Shown in pieces: positions 1-7,377 of a stretch of DNA of 42,107 nucleotides. A program made the translations under genes and the position numbers. The notes beneath the pieces were generated by a model that saw nothing but the letters and a program-made list of their open reading frames with translations, made no database searches and was not told the DNA's origin. The stretch covers positions 1 through 42,107 of the forward strand of contig JASFYU010000061.1 of NCBI GenBank assembly GCA_045046905.1, read 5' to 3'. This stretch comes from JASFYU01 sp045046905 (lineage in GTDB: Bacteria; Bacteroidota; Bacteroidia; Flavobacteriales; Flavobacteriaceae). How positions within the stretch are numbered: the stretch's first letter is position 1; every line of letters starts with the position of its first letter.

Positions 1-17
1 CAACCAAAACAGGAACT

Positions 18-458
18 TCAATGTTTTTTAGAACTTCCTATGGCTATCAGGGCAATTACTCCAGAGAAGATATTAATATCGATAAAACGCATGACCCAAC
101 GAATAAAGAAGTCTAAAAATGAGGCTCGGTAACCGTCAATTTTCACAACTTGAATTTGGGTGATTTTTTTTCCAATAGTTTGTCCGGCTAAAAACGTTTC
201 TGAGATAAGGGTATAGAAAAAAACAGGAGTTCCTAGGATGATGATTATGGCCATAACACTCCATGGGTCTGTATCGTAATTCTCCTCAAAACTGGATCCG
301 CCAGATCCAGATATGCCTAAAAAAAGACTTATAACCAAGCCGATATAGGCAATTTTAATAATGAGGTCAATAAAATATGCAAGAATACGTTCTCCTAGCT
401 CAGCAGCTGTAAAAGCTATTGTTACATTTTGAGTGGTTGTAATTTGTATTTTTGCCAT
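18..458 (-). CDS. RDD family membrane protein
   Basis: A 146-residue integral membrane protein of the RDD family. The family signature is clear at the start of the first membrane segment (ERILAYFIDLIIK, about residues 23-35), followed by hydrophobic segments at about 36-50, 69-88 and a C-terminal one near 125-141. The TIGKKITQIQVVKIDG stretch (about 94-109) is the usual second conserved block. It has no enzymatic motif; the family is thought to act in transport or membrane assembly, but the function is unknown. It is transcribed divergently from the SpoIIM-like gene with only 20 bp between the two start codons. In Bacteroidota an RDD gene commonly sits beside the SpoIIM/DUF4129/DUF4350/MoxR/DUF58 cluster, so it probably belongs to the same envelope function. 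It is short for the family but has a complete start and stop. Confidence 0.85.
   Translation of the reverse strand: MAKIQITTTQNVTIAFTAAELGERILAYFIDLIIKIAYIGLVISLFLGISGSGGSSFEENYDTDPWSVMAIIIILGTPVFFYTLISETFLAGQTIGKKITQIQVVKIDGYRASFLDFFIRWVMRFIDINIFSGVIALIAIGSSKKH
429..454 (+). promoter_or_regulatory. Possible promoter of the SpoIIM-MoxR operon, inside the RDD gene
   Basis: TATTTTTG at 447-454 fits the Bacteroidota -7 consensus TAnnTTTG. A TTG at 429-431 lies 15 bp upstream, closer than the usual 17-21, so the match is imperfect. It sits inside the first codons of the divergent RDD gene and 25 bp before the ATG at 479. Confidence 0.35.
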
Positions 459-478
459 TACAATTTTAGGTGTTATAT

Positions 479-1456
479 ATGAGAGAAGTCGCGTTCATTA
501 GACAGAATAAGAAAAAATGGATGCAATTTGAAAAAGCCATTGCACAGAAGAAGGTCGATGATCCAGATGATTTGGCCAATTTATATGTGCATCTTATTAA
601 TGATTTGGCATATGCCCAAACATACTACAAAAAAAGCAAATTAGTAGTTTATCTCAATAATCTTGCCGTAAGGGTTTATCAAAAAATATATCGGACCAAA
701 AGAGAAGATACGAATTTACTGCTTCATTTTTTTAAGGTAGAGGTGCCATTATTGGTATATCAATACAGAAGATATATATTCTACTCCCTTGGTTTTTTTC
801 TAATAGCTGTTTTAATAGGCATTGTCTCTGCAGCCAATGATGATTCTTTTGTACGGCTGATTTTAGGAAATGATTATGTGAACAAAACCCTGCAGAATAT
901 TGAAAATGGTGATCCCGTCGCTGTATATAAAAGTGGTAGTAATTGGGGTAGCTTTATCGGAATAACCTTTAATAATTTAAAAGTGGGTTTAATGTGTTTT
1001 GTTTATGGTGTTACAGGAGGTATTGGTACGGGGTATGTACTACTTCAAAATGGCATTATGTTAGGGGCGTTCCAGTATTTTTTCGAACAACAAGATGTAT
1101 TGTGGAAGAGTGCTAAGGGAATTTGGATACATGGCGCTATGGAGATTTTTACTATTGTCATAGAAGGTGCCGCAGGCTTTATTTTGGGAGCAAGTATCTT
1201 ATTTCCAAAAACTTTCTCTAGGATGGTTTCCTTTAAAAGAGGAATGAGAGATAGTATTAGAATTGTAATAAGTACGTTTCCGTTTACAATATCAGCTGGT
1301 TTTTTAGAAGGCTTTGTCACCCGATATTCTGATAGTATGCCTAATTTCATGGCACTTTTTATTATTTTAGTAACCTTGGGCATCATCTCGTATTATTATC
1401 TGTTATATCCCTATAAAGTATATAAAAAAACAATTTCCGTCGGTCTTGAGAATTAA
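479..1456 (+). CDS. Stage II sporulation protein M-like (SpoIIM family) membrane protein
   Basis: A 325-residue multi-pass membrane protein of the SpoIIM family, which in non-sporulating bacteria is a conserved but poorly understood envelope protein. The N-terminus MREVAFIRQNKKKW and the soluble helical region to about residue 95 are typical of the Bacteroidota form. Hydrophobic segments follow at about 100-118, 168-200, 220-245, 262-280 and 290-310. A GTG three codons upstream (470) is also in frame, but the ATG at 479 restores the family N-terminus, so I use it. The gene overlaps the next one by 11 bp and begins an operon of five genes. What it does with the downstream MoxR ATPase is not established. 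Confidence 0.85.
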   Translation: MREVAFIRQNKKKWMQFEKAIAQKKVDDPDDLANLYVHLINDLAYAQTYYKKSKLVVYLNNLAVRVYQKIYRTKREDTNLLLHFFKVEVPLLVYQYRRYIFYSLGFFLIAVLIGIVSAANDDSFVRLILGNDYVNKTLQNIENGDPVAVYKSGSNWGSFIGITFNNLKVGLMCFVYGVTGGIGTGYVLLQNGIMLGAFQYFFEQQDVLWKSAKGIWIHGAMEIFTIVIEGAAGFILGASILFPKTFSRMVSFKRGMRDSIRIVISTFPFTISAGFLEGFVTRYSDSMPNFMALFIILVTLGIISYYYLLYPYKVYKKTISVGLEN

Positions 1457-2168
1457 AAAACACCTTCTTTGTCTGCTTTCCCTATCATGTTTTCTGACAG
1501 GATTAAATTCTGTTAGAGGGCAAGAGACTGAGGTTGCCGATATTCCTGAAGAAATTAGGGTACTGCCAAATTCTTTTAAAGAAAATTATAAAGGCGAAGC
1601 TTATAATTATGTGGAATCAATCTCCTTTTGGGACAAGATAAAAACATGGGTTTTAGATAAAATAATAAGCTGGTTTAGTATTACAGATGCATCAGCGACT
1701 ACTATTTGGGAAAATCTCAGTTTTCTTTTTTATGCAGTAGTGATTTTAGGCGTGGTGTATTTCATTATTAAAATTATACTGAACAAAGAAGGCAGATGGT
1801 TGTTTAAAAGAAAAACAGAAGAGGTAAACGACCTTAGTTACGATATTGGCGAACATATACGAGAAGTGAATTTTGATACCCTTATTGCAGAATCGGTAGC
1901 GAGTAAAGATTACAGGTCAGCCATACGATATAGCTATTTGTTGGTGCTTAAAAAATTAGACCAATTTGATATAATCACCTATGATACACAAAAAACAGCA
2001 TACGATTATCAAACCGAGCTCGAAGGTTCTAAATATGCCATAGGTTTTAATAAGGCCACCTACTATTACACCTATATATGGTATGGTGAATTTGTAATTG
2101 ATGAAGCAGAGTATAAAAATACGTCTGCGGTATACGCACAACTTTTAAAGCAGTTTGAAGATGCGTAA
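1446..2168 (+). CDS. DUF4129 domain membrane protein
   Basis: A 240-residue protein starting at a TTG codon that overlaps the end of the SpoIIM-like gene. The N-terminal signal sequence (about residues 1-25, ending SVRGQ) directs it to the envelope. A single membrane segment at about 89-110 is followed by a cytoplasmic tail. The C-terminal region (about 145-235, with SVASKDYRSAIRYSYLLVL and the YDYQTEL motif) is the DUF4129 domain. No catalytic motif is seen. DUF4129 domains are often coupled to transglutaminase-like or MoxR/DUF58 genes, as here. No ATG near the start would keep the signal peptide, so TTG is the likely start and translation is probably coupled to the gene before it. Confidence 0.82.
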   Translation: MRIKKHLLCLLSLSCFLTGLNSVRGQETEVADIPEEIRVLPNSFKENYKGEAYNYVESISFWDKIKTWVLDKIISWFSITDASATTIWENLSFLFYAVVILGVVYFIIKIILNKEGRWLFKRKTEEVNDLSYDIGEHIREVNFDTLIAESVASKDYRSAIRYSYLLVLKKLDQFDIITYDTQKTAYDYQTELEGSKYAIGFNKATYYYTYIWYGEFVIDEAEYKNTSAVYAQLLKQFEDA

Positions 2169-3357
2169 AAAACCAATACTCATCGCGTGTGGCGTGCTTC
2201 TGGCAAGTATACTTGTAATTACAAATAGGAGCAATACGGTAGATTGGACCCCTACTTTCAATGAGGTTGCAACCAAACCTTTGGATACGAAAATTTTTTA
2301 TGAGCAGCTCTCCTTTTGGTTTAAAGGGCATTCTGCAAAAAAAGTGTACACCACCTTTTATGAATATAATCAAGCCTTGCGGCTTCAAGAAAAAGATACC
2401 CTTAAAAATTATGTAAGCATTTCGGGTAGGTATAGTATAGATGTGTCTTCTTTTAATTCATTGTTGCAATATGTTGAATATGGTAATGATGCCTTTATTT
2501 CGGCCTATTATTTTCCGCGTTTTGTTCAAGATACTTTAGGTTTTGAAATTGTCTACAATCCTGTAGAGCTACGACAAAAAAAGAAAACCTTATTTTTAGA
2601 ATACGCAAAAGACACTTTGGAATATATGCCCAAAGTGCCTTTCGGAACGAGTCATATAAAAGACTCAATGCCCGTTAATGTTAAGAAATTGGGGTATTGG
2701 GTATCGGAAACAGGAGAAGAGAAATCCAATTTTGTTGGTATTCCTTATAGAGACGGTATTTTTTACATTCACACTACCCCAGAGATATTTACGAATCATC
2801 AAATGTTAGAAGCTTCTAATACCGGGTATATTAGTACTGTAATCTCCTTTTTATCTCAACTGCCCTTGTTATTCGATAAGGCAATAAAAATAGACCCTGA
2901 ATTTAGTCAAAGTTCACTTCGATATATTTTAGCTCATGAATCATTAAAGTGGGGCTGGTATATATTGCTATTTGCCATTGGTTTGTTTTTAGTTTTTAAT
3001 GCCAAACGTAGACAGCGCATTATACCCATCGTTGAACCTTTGAAAAATAGTACCACAGCCTTTGTGCATACCGTTAGTAATTTGCATTATGAGGCGCAGG
3101 ATTACAATGGGATTGTACAAAAGGCAATTGTTCATTTTTTAGAATATATTCGGAGTACATATCATTTATCTACAGAATCATTGGATGAAGGTTTTGTCGA
3201 AAAACTAGCCCTGAAATCAGGAAAACCTCTTGAAGAAGTGAGGCAATTAATTGGCTTGATTGTAAAAATGAGAGCACATACATTCACGACCAAAGAGCCA
3301 TTGATCAAATTAAACAAAGAAATAGAAAAATTCTATAATAGGAATAAACCGGTATAG
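2161..3357 (+). CDS. DUF4350 domain membrane protein
   Basis: A 398-residue protein with an N-terminal membrane anchor (about residues 6-22), a large extracytoplasmic domain with the DUF4350 fold (it includes the SLLQYVEYGNDAFISAYYF segment) and a second membrane segment near 262-278, followed by a soluble C-terminal tail of about 115 residues. The ATG at 2161 overlaps the previous gene by 8 bp; a TTG two codons earlier is also in frame but less likely. DUF4350 is believed to be a glutamine amidotransferase-like fold without a proven activity. Its fixed place between DUF4129 and MoxR in flavobacteria suggests one membrane complex; this is inference from context. Confidence 0.8.
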   Translation: MRKKPILIACGVLLASILVITNRSNTVDWTPTFNEVATKPLDTKIFYEQLSFWFKGHSAKKVYTTFYEYNQALRLQEKDTLKNYVSISGRYSIDVSSFNSLLQYVEYGNDAFISAYYFPRFVQDTLGFEIVYNPVELRQKKKTLFLEYAKDTLEYMPKVPFGTSHIKDSMPVNVKKLGYWVSETGEEKSNFVGIPYRDGIFYIHTTPEIFTNHQMLEASNTGYISTVISFLSQLPLLFDKAIKIDPEFSQSSLRYILAHESLKWGWYILLFAIGLFLVFNAKRRQRIIPIVEPLKNSTTAFVHTVSNLHYEAQDYNGIVQKAIVHFLEYIRSTYHLSTESLDEGFVEKLALKSGKPLEEVRQLIGLIVKMRAHTFTTKEPLIKLNKEIEKFYNRNKPV

Positions 3358-3358
3358 T

Positions 3359-4336
3359 ATGGAAAATGACATTGAATTCAATAGCAGGTTAGATCTTGAA
3401 GAACTTAAAACTGATGTTGCTCAAATAAAAGCAGAGCTGGCAAAAGTAATAGTAGGCCAAAAACATATTGCGGATCTGTTGATTACGGCATTGCTGGCCG
3501 AAGGTCATGTTTTGTTAGAAGGGGTTCCTGGGGTAGCGAAAACCATAACGGCAAAACTGTTGGCAAAATCATTGGCGGTAGACTATAGTAGAATACAATT
3601 TACACCAGATTTAATGCCCTCAGATGTATTGGGAACGTCGATCTTTAATTTAAAATCGTCGAACTTCGAATTTAAAAAAGGGCCTATATTTTCTAATATT
3701 ATTTTGGTCGATGAAATAAATAGGGCTCCTGCCAAAACTCAGGCCGCTCTGTTAGAGGCTATGGAAGAAAGACAGGTAACCATGGACGGGCAGAAATACA
3801 TATTAGAAGCGCCTTATATGGTCTTGGCAACACAGAACCCTATTGAGCAAGAAGGAACCTATAGGCTGCCAGAAGCGCAATTAGATCGTTTTTTGTTTAA
3901 AATAGCCATTGACTATCCGGAATTAGAGGATGAAATAGAAATCATTACTCGTGAACACAATTTAAGGACCACTAAGCTGGCGCAGATAACAAATAGCCTA
4001 AGCAAAGAAAAAATAGTGGCGTATCAGGGCTTGATATCTCAAATAATCGTCGAGCCTCATTTGATAAAGTATATCGCTGAAATTGTTATGAATACTCGTA
4101 ACAATCCATTTTTATATCTGGGGGCATCGCCAAGAGCCTCAATTGCTATTCTAAAGGCAAGTAAGGCATTTGCTGCAATTAAAGGCAGAGATTTTGTTAC
4201 GCCAGAAGATATCAAACAAATTACAATTCCTGTACTTCGGCATCGTATTATAATTACTCCCGAGAGAGAAATGGAGGGTATTACTCCCATCCAAATAATT
4301 AAAGATATTTTACAAAGTGTCGAAATTCCAAAATAA
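3359..4336 (+). CDS. MoxR family AAA+ ATPase
   Basis: A 325-residue AAA+ ATPase of the MoxR group, chaperone-like enzymes that use ATP to mature or activate partner proteins, often containing von Willebrand A domains. Walker A is GVPGVAKT at residues 55-62, with the Ala before Lys that is usual for MoxR. Walker B is IILVDE at 114-119. Sensor 1 lies in VLATQNPIEQEGTY (about 155-168), and the arginine-finger region is LPEAQLDRFLFK. The C-terminal lid domain (about 225-325) is complete. The gene starts two bases after the DUF4350 stop and is followed by DUF58, its almost universal partner. No vWA (BatA/BatB-type) gene is present in this window. Confidence 0.95.
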   Translation: MENDIEFNSRLDLEELKTDVAQIKAELAKVIVGQKHIADLLITALLAEGHVLLEGVPGVAKTITAKLLAKSLAVDYSRIQFTPDLMPSDVLGTSIFNLKSSNFEFKKGPIFSNIILVDEINRAPAKTQAALLEAMEERQVTMDGQKYILEAPYMVLATQNPIEQEGTYRLPEAQLDRFLFKIAIDYPELEDEIEIITREHNLRTTKLAQITNSLSKEKIVAYQGLISQIIVEPHLIKYIAEIVMNTRNNPFLYLGASPRASIAILKASKAFAAIKGRDFVTPEDIKQITIPVLRHRIIITPEREMEGITPIQIIKDILQSVEIPK

Positions 4337-4372
4337 GCTAAGGATACCCTAAGTTAAACAGCTACTGATCTA

Positions 4373-5746
4373 ATGCCCATAAAACAAAATTCAGAAATAA
4401 AAAAAATGCCTTTGGTACAGTTTTTCAAAAACTTGTTTTTAAACAATCGTTTTTTTTACGTCTTGTTCGGAATTATGGTGCTCTTTGTACTTAGTTTTGT
4501 TTTTCCGAGTGTATTATTTCTTGCCAAGTTTTTAATTTTTATTTTCTTAATTCTTATAATTTTTGATGTCTTTATTCTTTTTAGAGTAAAAAAAGGAATC
4601 GAGGCTCAACGTGTTTTACCAGAGAAATTTTCGAACGGAGATGATAATAGCGTCTCAATTCACCTTACTAATAATTATACCTTAAAAATGTATTGTGCCG
4701 TAATTGATGAGCTGCCGATTCAATTTCAGAAACGTGATTTTAATATTAGTAAAGAAATTTCAGCACACAAAAAAGAACATATTATATACAAGCTAAGGCC
4801 CTTGGAGCGTGGAGAATATAATTTTGGAACTTTACATGTATATGCCTCCAATGGTATTGGTTTGGCAATGAGAAGATTTTCTTTTACAGCTCCTAAAATG
4901 GTGAAAACATACCCCAGTTTTCTTCAGCTAAAAAAATATGACTTGATTTCAATGAACCAAATAAGCCTTCAATTTGGAATAAAAAAGGTTAGAAGAATCG
5001 GTAATTCTTTTGAATTTGAGCAAATCAAAGATTATGTACATGGTGATACTATAAAAGATATCAACTGGAAAGCCACGGCAAAGCGAAACCAATTAATGGT
5101 AAATCAATTCCAAGATGAAAAGGCCCAACAAGTATATGCGGTAATAGACAAGGGAAGGGTGATGAAAATGCCTTTTGATAATTTAAGCCTGTTGGACTAT
5201 GCCATAAATTCAGCTTTGGTTATAAGTAGTGTCGTGGTACGTAAACACGATAAGGCAGGTGTATTCTCATTCTCTAAAAAACCTGATAATTTTGTAGTTG
5301 CAGAACGCCGAAATGCGCAGATGAGTTTAATACAAGAATCACTTTATAACTTAAATACAGATTTTAGCGAATCTGATTTCGGAAATTTATACAGCCATAT
5401 AAAACGCAAGATTACAAGCCGCAGTTTAGTACTGTTGTATACCAATTTTGCGAGTTTAGACGCTGTTCATAGACAAATGAGTTATTTAAGGGCTATTAAT
5501 AAAAGCCATATGCTCGTGGTGATTTTTTTTAAAAATACAGCCTTAGAATTACTTAAAACACAGAAAGCCAGGTCCACCCAAGAAATTTTTGATAAAGTCA
5601 TTGCAGAGAAGTTTAGCTATGATAAAAAATTAATCGTAGCAGAACTCAATACATATGGAATTCAAACCATTCTTACCGAACCAAAAAATCTGACCGTTGA
5701 TACTATTAATAAGTACTTGGAGATTAAATCTAGAGGCCTGTTGTAG
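4373..5746 (+). CDS. DUF58 domain-containing protein
   Basis: A 457-residue protein, last gene of the MoxR operon. Two membrane segments lie at about residues 28-46 and 48-70. The DUF58 core is at about 210-300, with the hallmark FEQIKDYVHGDTIKDINWKA followed by R and L residues. DUF58 proteins are distantly related to vWA folds and are presumed MoxR clients. An alternative start at 4406 (MPLVQFF) would remove 11 residues and leave the membrane segments intact; the sequence does not decide between them. The 36-bp gap from MoxR has no terminator, so co-transcription is expected. Confidence 0.88.
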   Translation: MPIKQNSEIKKMPLVQFFKNLFLNNRFFYVLFGIMVLFVLSFVFPSVLFLAKFLIFIFLILIIFDVFILFRVKKGIEAQRVLPEKFSNGDDNSVSIHLTNNYTLKMYCAVIDELPIQFQKRDFNISKEISAHKKEHIIYKLRPLERGEYNFGTLHVYASNGIGLAMRRFSFTAPKMVKTYPSFLQLKKYDLISMNQISLQFGIKKVRRIGNSFEFEQIKDYVHGDTIKDINWKATAKRNQLMVNQFQDEKAQQVYAVIDKGRVMKMPFDNLSLLDYAINSALVISSVVVRKHDKAGVFSFSKKPDNFVVAERRNAQMSLIQESLYNLNTDFSESDFGNLYSHIKRKITSRSLVLLYTNFASLDAVHRQMSYLRAINKSHMLVVIFFKNTALELLKTQKARSTQEIFDKVIAEKFSYDKKLIVAELNTYGIQTILTEPKNLTVDTINKYLEIKSRGLL

Positions 5747-5804
5747 TATAGAAGTGTATATATTCTAACATCTTTTTTCAATACTGTTGTATGCCTTTTA
5801 TGGC

Positions 5805-5835
5805 TTGGTAAAAACTTAGTTATACGCTAACTTTG
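5805..5835 (+). promoter_or_regulatory. Promoter of the metH operon
   Basis: TTG at 5805-5807 and TAACTTTG at 5828-5835 are separated by 20 bp and match the Bacteroidota -33/-7 consensus (TTG, TAnnTTTG). The start codon of metH1 is 51 bp downstream. The short leader shows no SAM or cobalamin riboswitch fold that I can recognise. Confidence 0.7.
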
Positions 5836-5886
5836 CAGATTCTGATAATGGGCTGATTAGTAGTCATTGTTAGCAACTTAGAAGTT

Positions 5887-6891
5887 ATGAAAAAGGATAT
5901 TAGAGAAGAACTGAAAAAGCGTATTTTGGTGCTTGACGGTGCTATGGGTACTATGTTGCAGCGCTATAAATTCACCGAGAAAGATTTTCGTGGAGAACGT
6001 TTTGTAGCCTGGGAGCACCCTTTACAAGGAAATAATGATTTGTTGTCCTTAACGCAGCCAAAAGCCATTGCAGATGTACATCGCGCCTATTTTGAGGTTG
6101 GTGCCGATATTGTAGAGACCAATACGTTTTCAGGCACAACCATTGCCATGGCTGATTATTATATGGAAGATTTGGTATATGAGCTCAATTATGAGTCGGC
6201 TAAAATAGCAAAAGCAGTAGCCGATGAGTTTATAGTGAAAGAACCACATAAGCCTCGTTTTGTAGCCGGGAGTATAGGACCGACCAATAAAACGGCCAGC
6301 ATGTCACCTGATGTGAACGATCCCGGGTTTAGGGCCATATCATTTGATGAACTTCGTATTGCCTACAAATTGCAGGTTGAAGCCTTGTTCGATGGTGGCG
6401 TCGATATACTGTTGGTCGAAACTATCTTTGATACCCTAAACGCAAAGGCTGCACTATTTGCAATAGAAGAGGTCAAGGAAGAGCGAAATATCGATATTCC
6501 TATTATGATTAGTGGCACCATTACCGATGCCTCGGGCAGAACCTTATCTGGCCAAACGGCAGAGGCTTTTTTAATCTCTATTTCACATATCCCTATTTTA
6601 TCGGTAGGTTTTAATTGTGCCTTGGGTGCAAGCCAATTGACACCTCATTTAGAAGTGATTGCAGCTCGAACCGAACATGCGATTTCTGCACACCCTAATG
6701 CAGGCTTGCCCAATGCTTTTGGAGAGTATGATGAATCGCCTCAACAAATGGCCGAACAGATAAAGGAATATGTTGAAAAAGGATTGGTAAATATTGTAGG
6801 TGGTTGTTGCGGTACCACCCCGGAGCATATTAAGGCCATTGCGGATCTTGTTAAAAAATACGAACCTAGAAGGTTGATGGTTAATGGTTGA
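5887..6891 (+). CDS. metH: Methionine synthase, homocysteine-binding part
   Basis: A 334-residue homocysteine S-methyltransferase domain, equal to the N-terminal module of cobalamin-dependent MetH. It binds homocysteine through zinc and receives the methyl group from methylcobalamin held by the second polypeptide. The start (LVLDGAMGTMLQR, residues 15-27) is typical. The zinc ligands are visible as Cys in GFNCALGA (about 239-246) and the Cys pair in GGCCGTTPEH (about 304-313). Splitting MetH into two genes is usual in Bacteroidota; 334 plus 900 residues add up to a full-length MetH. Oddly, the last few codons (MVNG) are read from a 7-bp tandem repeat, so the native C-terminus has probably been replaced by the repeat that borders the neighbouring insertion. 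Confidence 0.95.
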   Translation: MKKDIREELKKRILVLDGAMGTMLQRYKFTEKDFRGERFVAWEHPLQGNNDLLSLTQPKAIADVHRAYFEVGADIVETNTFSGTTIAMADYYMEDLVYELNYESAKIAKAVADEFIVKEPHKPRFVAGSIGPTNKTASMSPDVNDPGFRAISFDELRIAYKLQVEALFDGGVDILLVETIFDTLNAKAALFAIEEVKEERNIDIPIMISGTITDASGRTLSGQTAEAFLISISHIPILSVGFNCALGASQLTPHLEVIAARTEHAISAHPNAGLPNAFGEYDESPQQMAEQIKEYVEKGLVNIVGGCCGTTPEHIKAIADLVKKYEPRRLMVNG

Positions 6892-6914
6892 TGGTTGATG
6901 GTTGTTTGTTGATG
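6873..6914. repeat. Heptamer tandem repeat, left border of four-helix-bundle cassette
   Basis: Six head-to-tail 7-bp units. Four are GTTGATG, and the other two (GTTAATG, GTTGTTT) are one and two changes away. The repeat overlaps the last codons and the stop of metH1. A related array in the opposite orientation lies on the far side of the small gene, at 7308-7377. Confidence 0.85.
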
Positions 6915-6948
6915 GTTTTTAATTGGTAGAAGATATAAATAGTTAAAA

Positions 6949-7299
6949 TTGGATTATAAAGAAGTAAGTATATGGGTGCAGGCAAGAGAATTGGTTAAGA
7001 TCGTTTATGTTCTTACCAAGTCCTTTTTAGATGATGAGCGGTTTTCACTTAGCTCTCAAGTGAGACGATGTGCTATTTCTGTTCCCTCAAATATTGCGGA
7101 AGGATGCTGGAGACAAACCGCAAAAGACACAATGCATTCTTTACATATACCCAGAGGTTCAATATATGAGCTAGAAACACAGTTGATATCGGCTTGCGAT
7201 TTAAATTATATTTCATCAGATATTAATACAGTTTTAGTAGAAATAGAGCGAATAAAAAAATGGTTGAACGGTTTCATAAATTATCATAGAAAGTTATGA
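6949..7299 (+). CDS. Four-helix bundle protein (23S rRNA intervening-sequence / S23 family)
   Basis: A 116-residue helical protein with the family core SSQVRRCAISVPSNIAEG (about residues 36-53) and the C-terminal ELETQLISACDL motif (about 75-86). The family is named from ORFs inside intervening sequences of 23S rRNA genes and is related to Avd, the accessory protein of diversity-generating retroelements; its biochemical role is unsettled. It starts with TTG at 6949. It sits between the two halves of the methionine synthase genes, with which it has no metabolic link, and is bracketed by heptamer repeats of opposite orientation. This suggests it arrived as a mobile cassette. No reverse transcriptase or transposase is nearby. 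Confidence 0.85.
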   Translation: MDYKEVSIWVQARELVKIVYVLTKSFLDDERFSLSSQVRRCAISVPSNIAEGCWRQTAKDTMHSLHIPRGSIYELETQLISACDLNYISSDINTVLVEIERIKKWLNGFINYHRKL

Positions 7300-7307
7300 G
7301 TGCATTT

Positions 7308-7377
7308 AACGAACAACCATCAACGAACAATGAATTCTTAGATGATGCCAACAACTAATAACCAACAACCAACAACT
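7308..7377. repeat. Heptamer repeat, right border of four-helix-bundle cassette
   Basis: Units with a 7-bp period: AACGAAC, AACCATC, AACGAAC, AATGAAT, then after a 14-bp break AACAACT, AATAACC, AACAACC, AACAACT. On the opposite strand these read GTTCGTT/GATGGTT, close to the left border array. The distal part is translated as the first codons of metH2. Confidence 0.8.

Noticed and set aside
5747..5886. SAM or cobalamin riboswitch before metH
   Set aside because: A promoter lies only 51 bp before the start codon, leaving too little leader, and no B12-box or SAM-box motif is visible.
6949..7299. Avd-like protein of a diversity-generating retroelement
   Set aside because: The fold is related, but there is no reverse transcriptase, template repeat or variable repeat in the window.
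6873..7377. CRISPR-like array around the four-helix-bundle gene
   Set aside because: The units are contiguous 7-mers with no spacers, and no cas gene is present.
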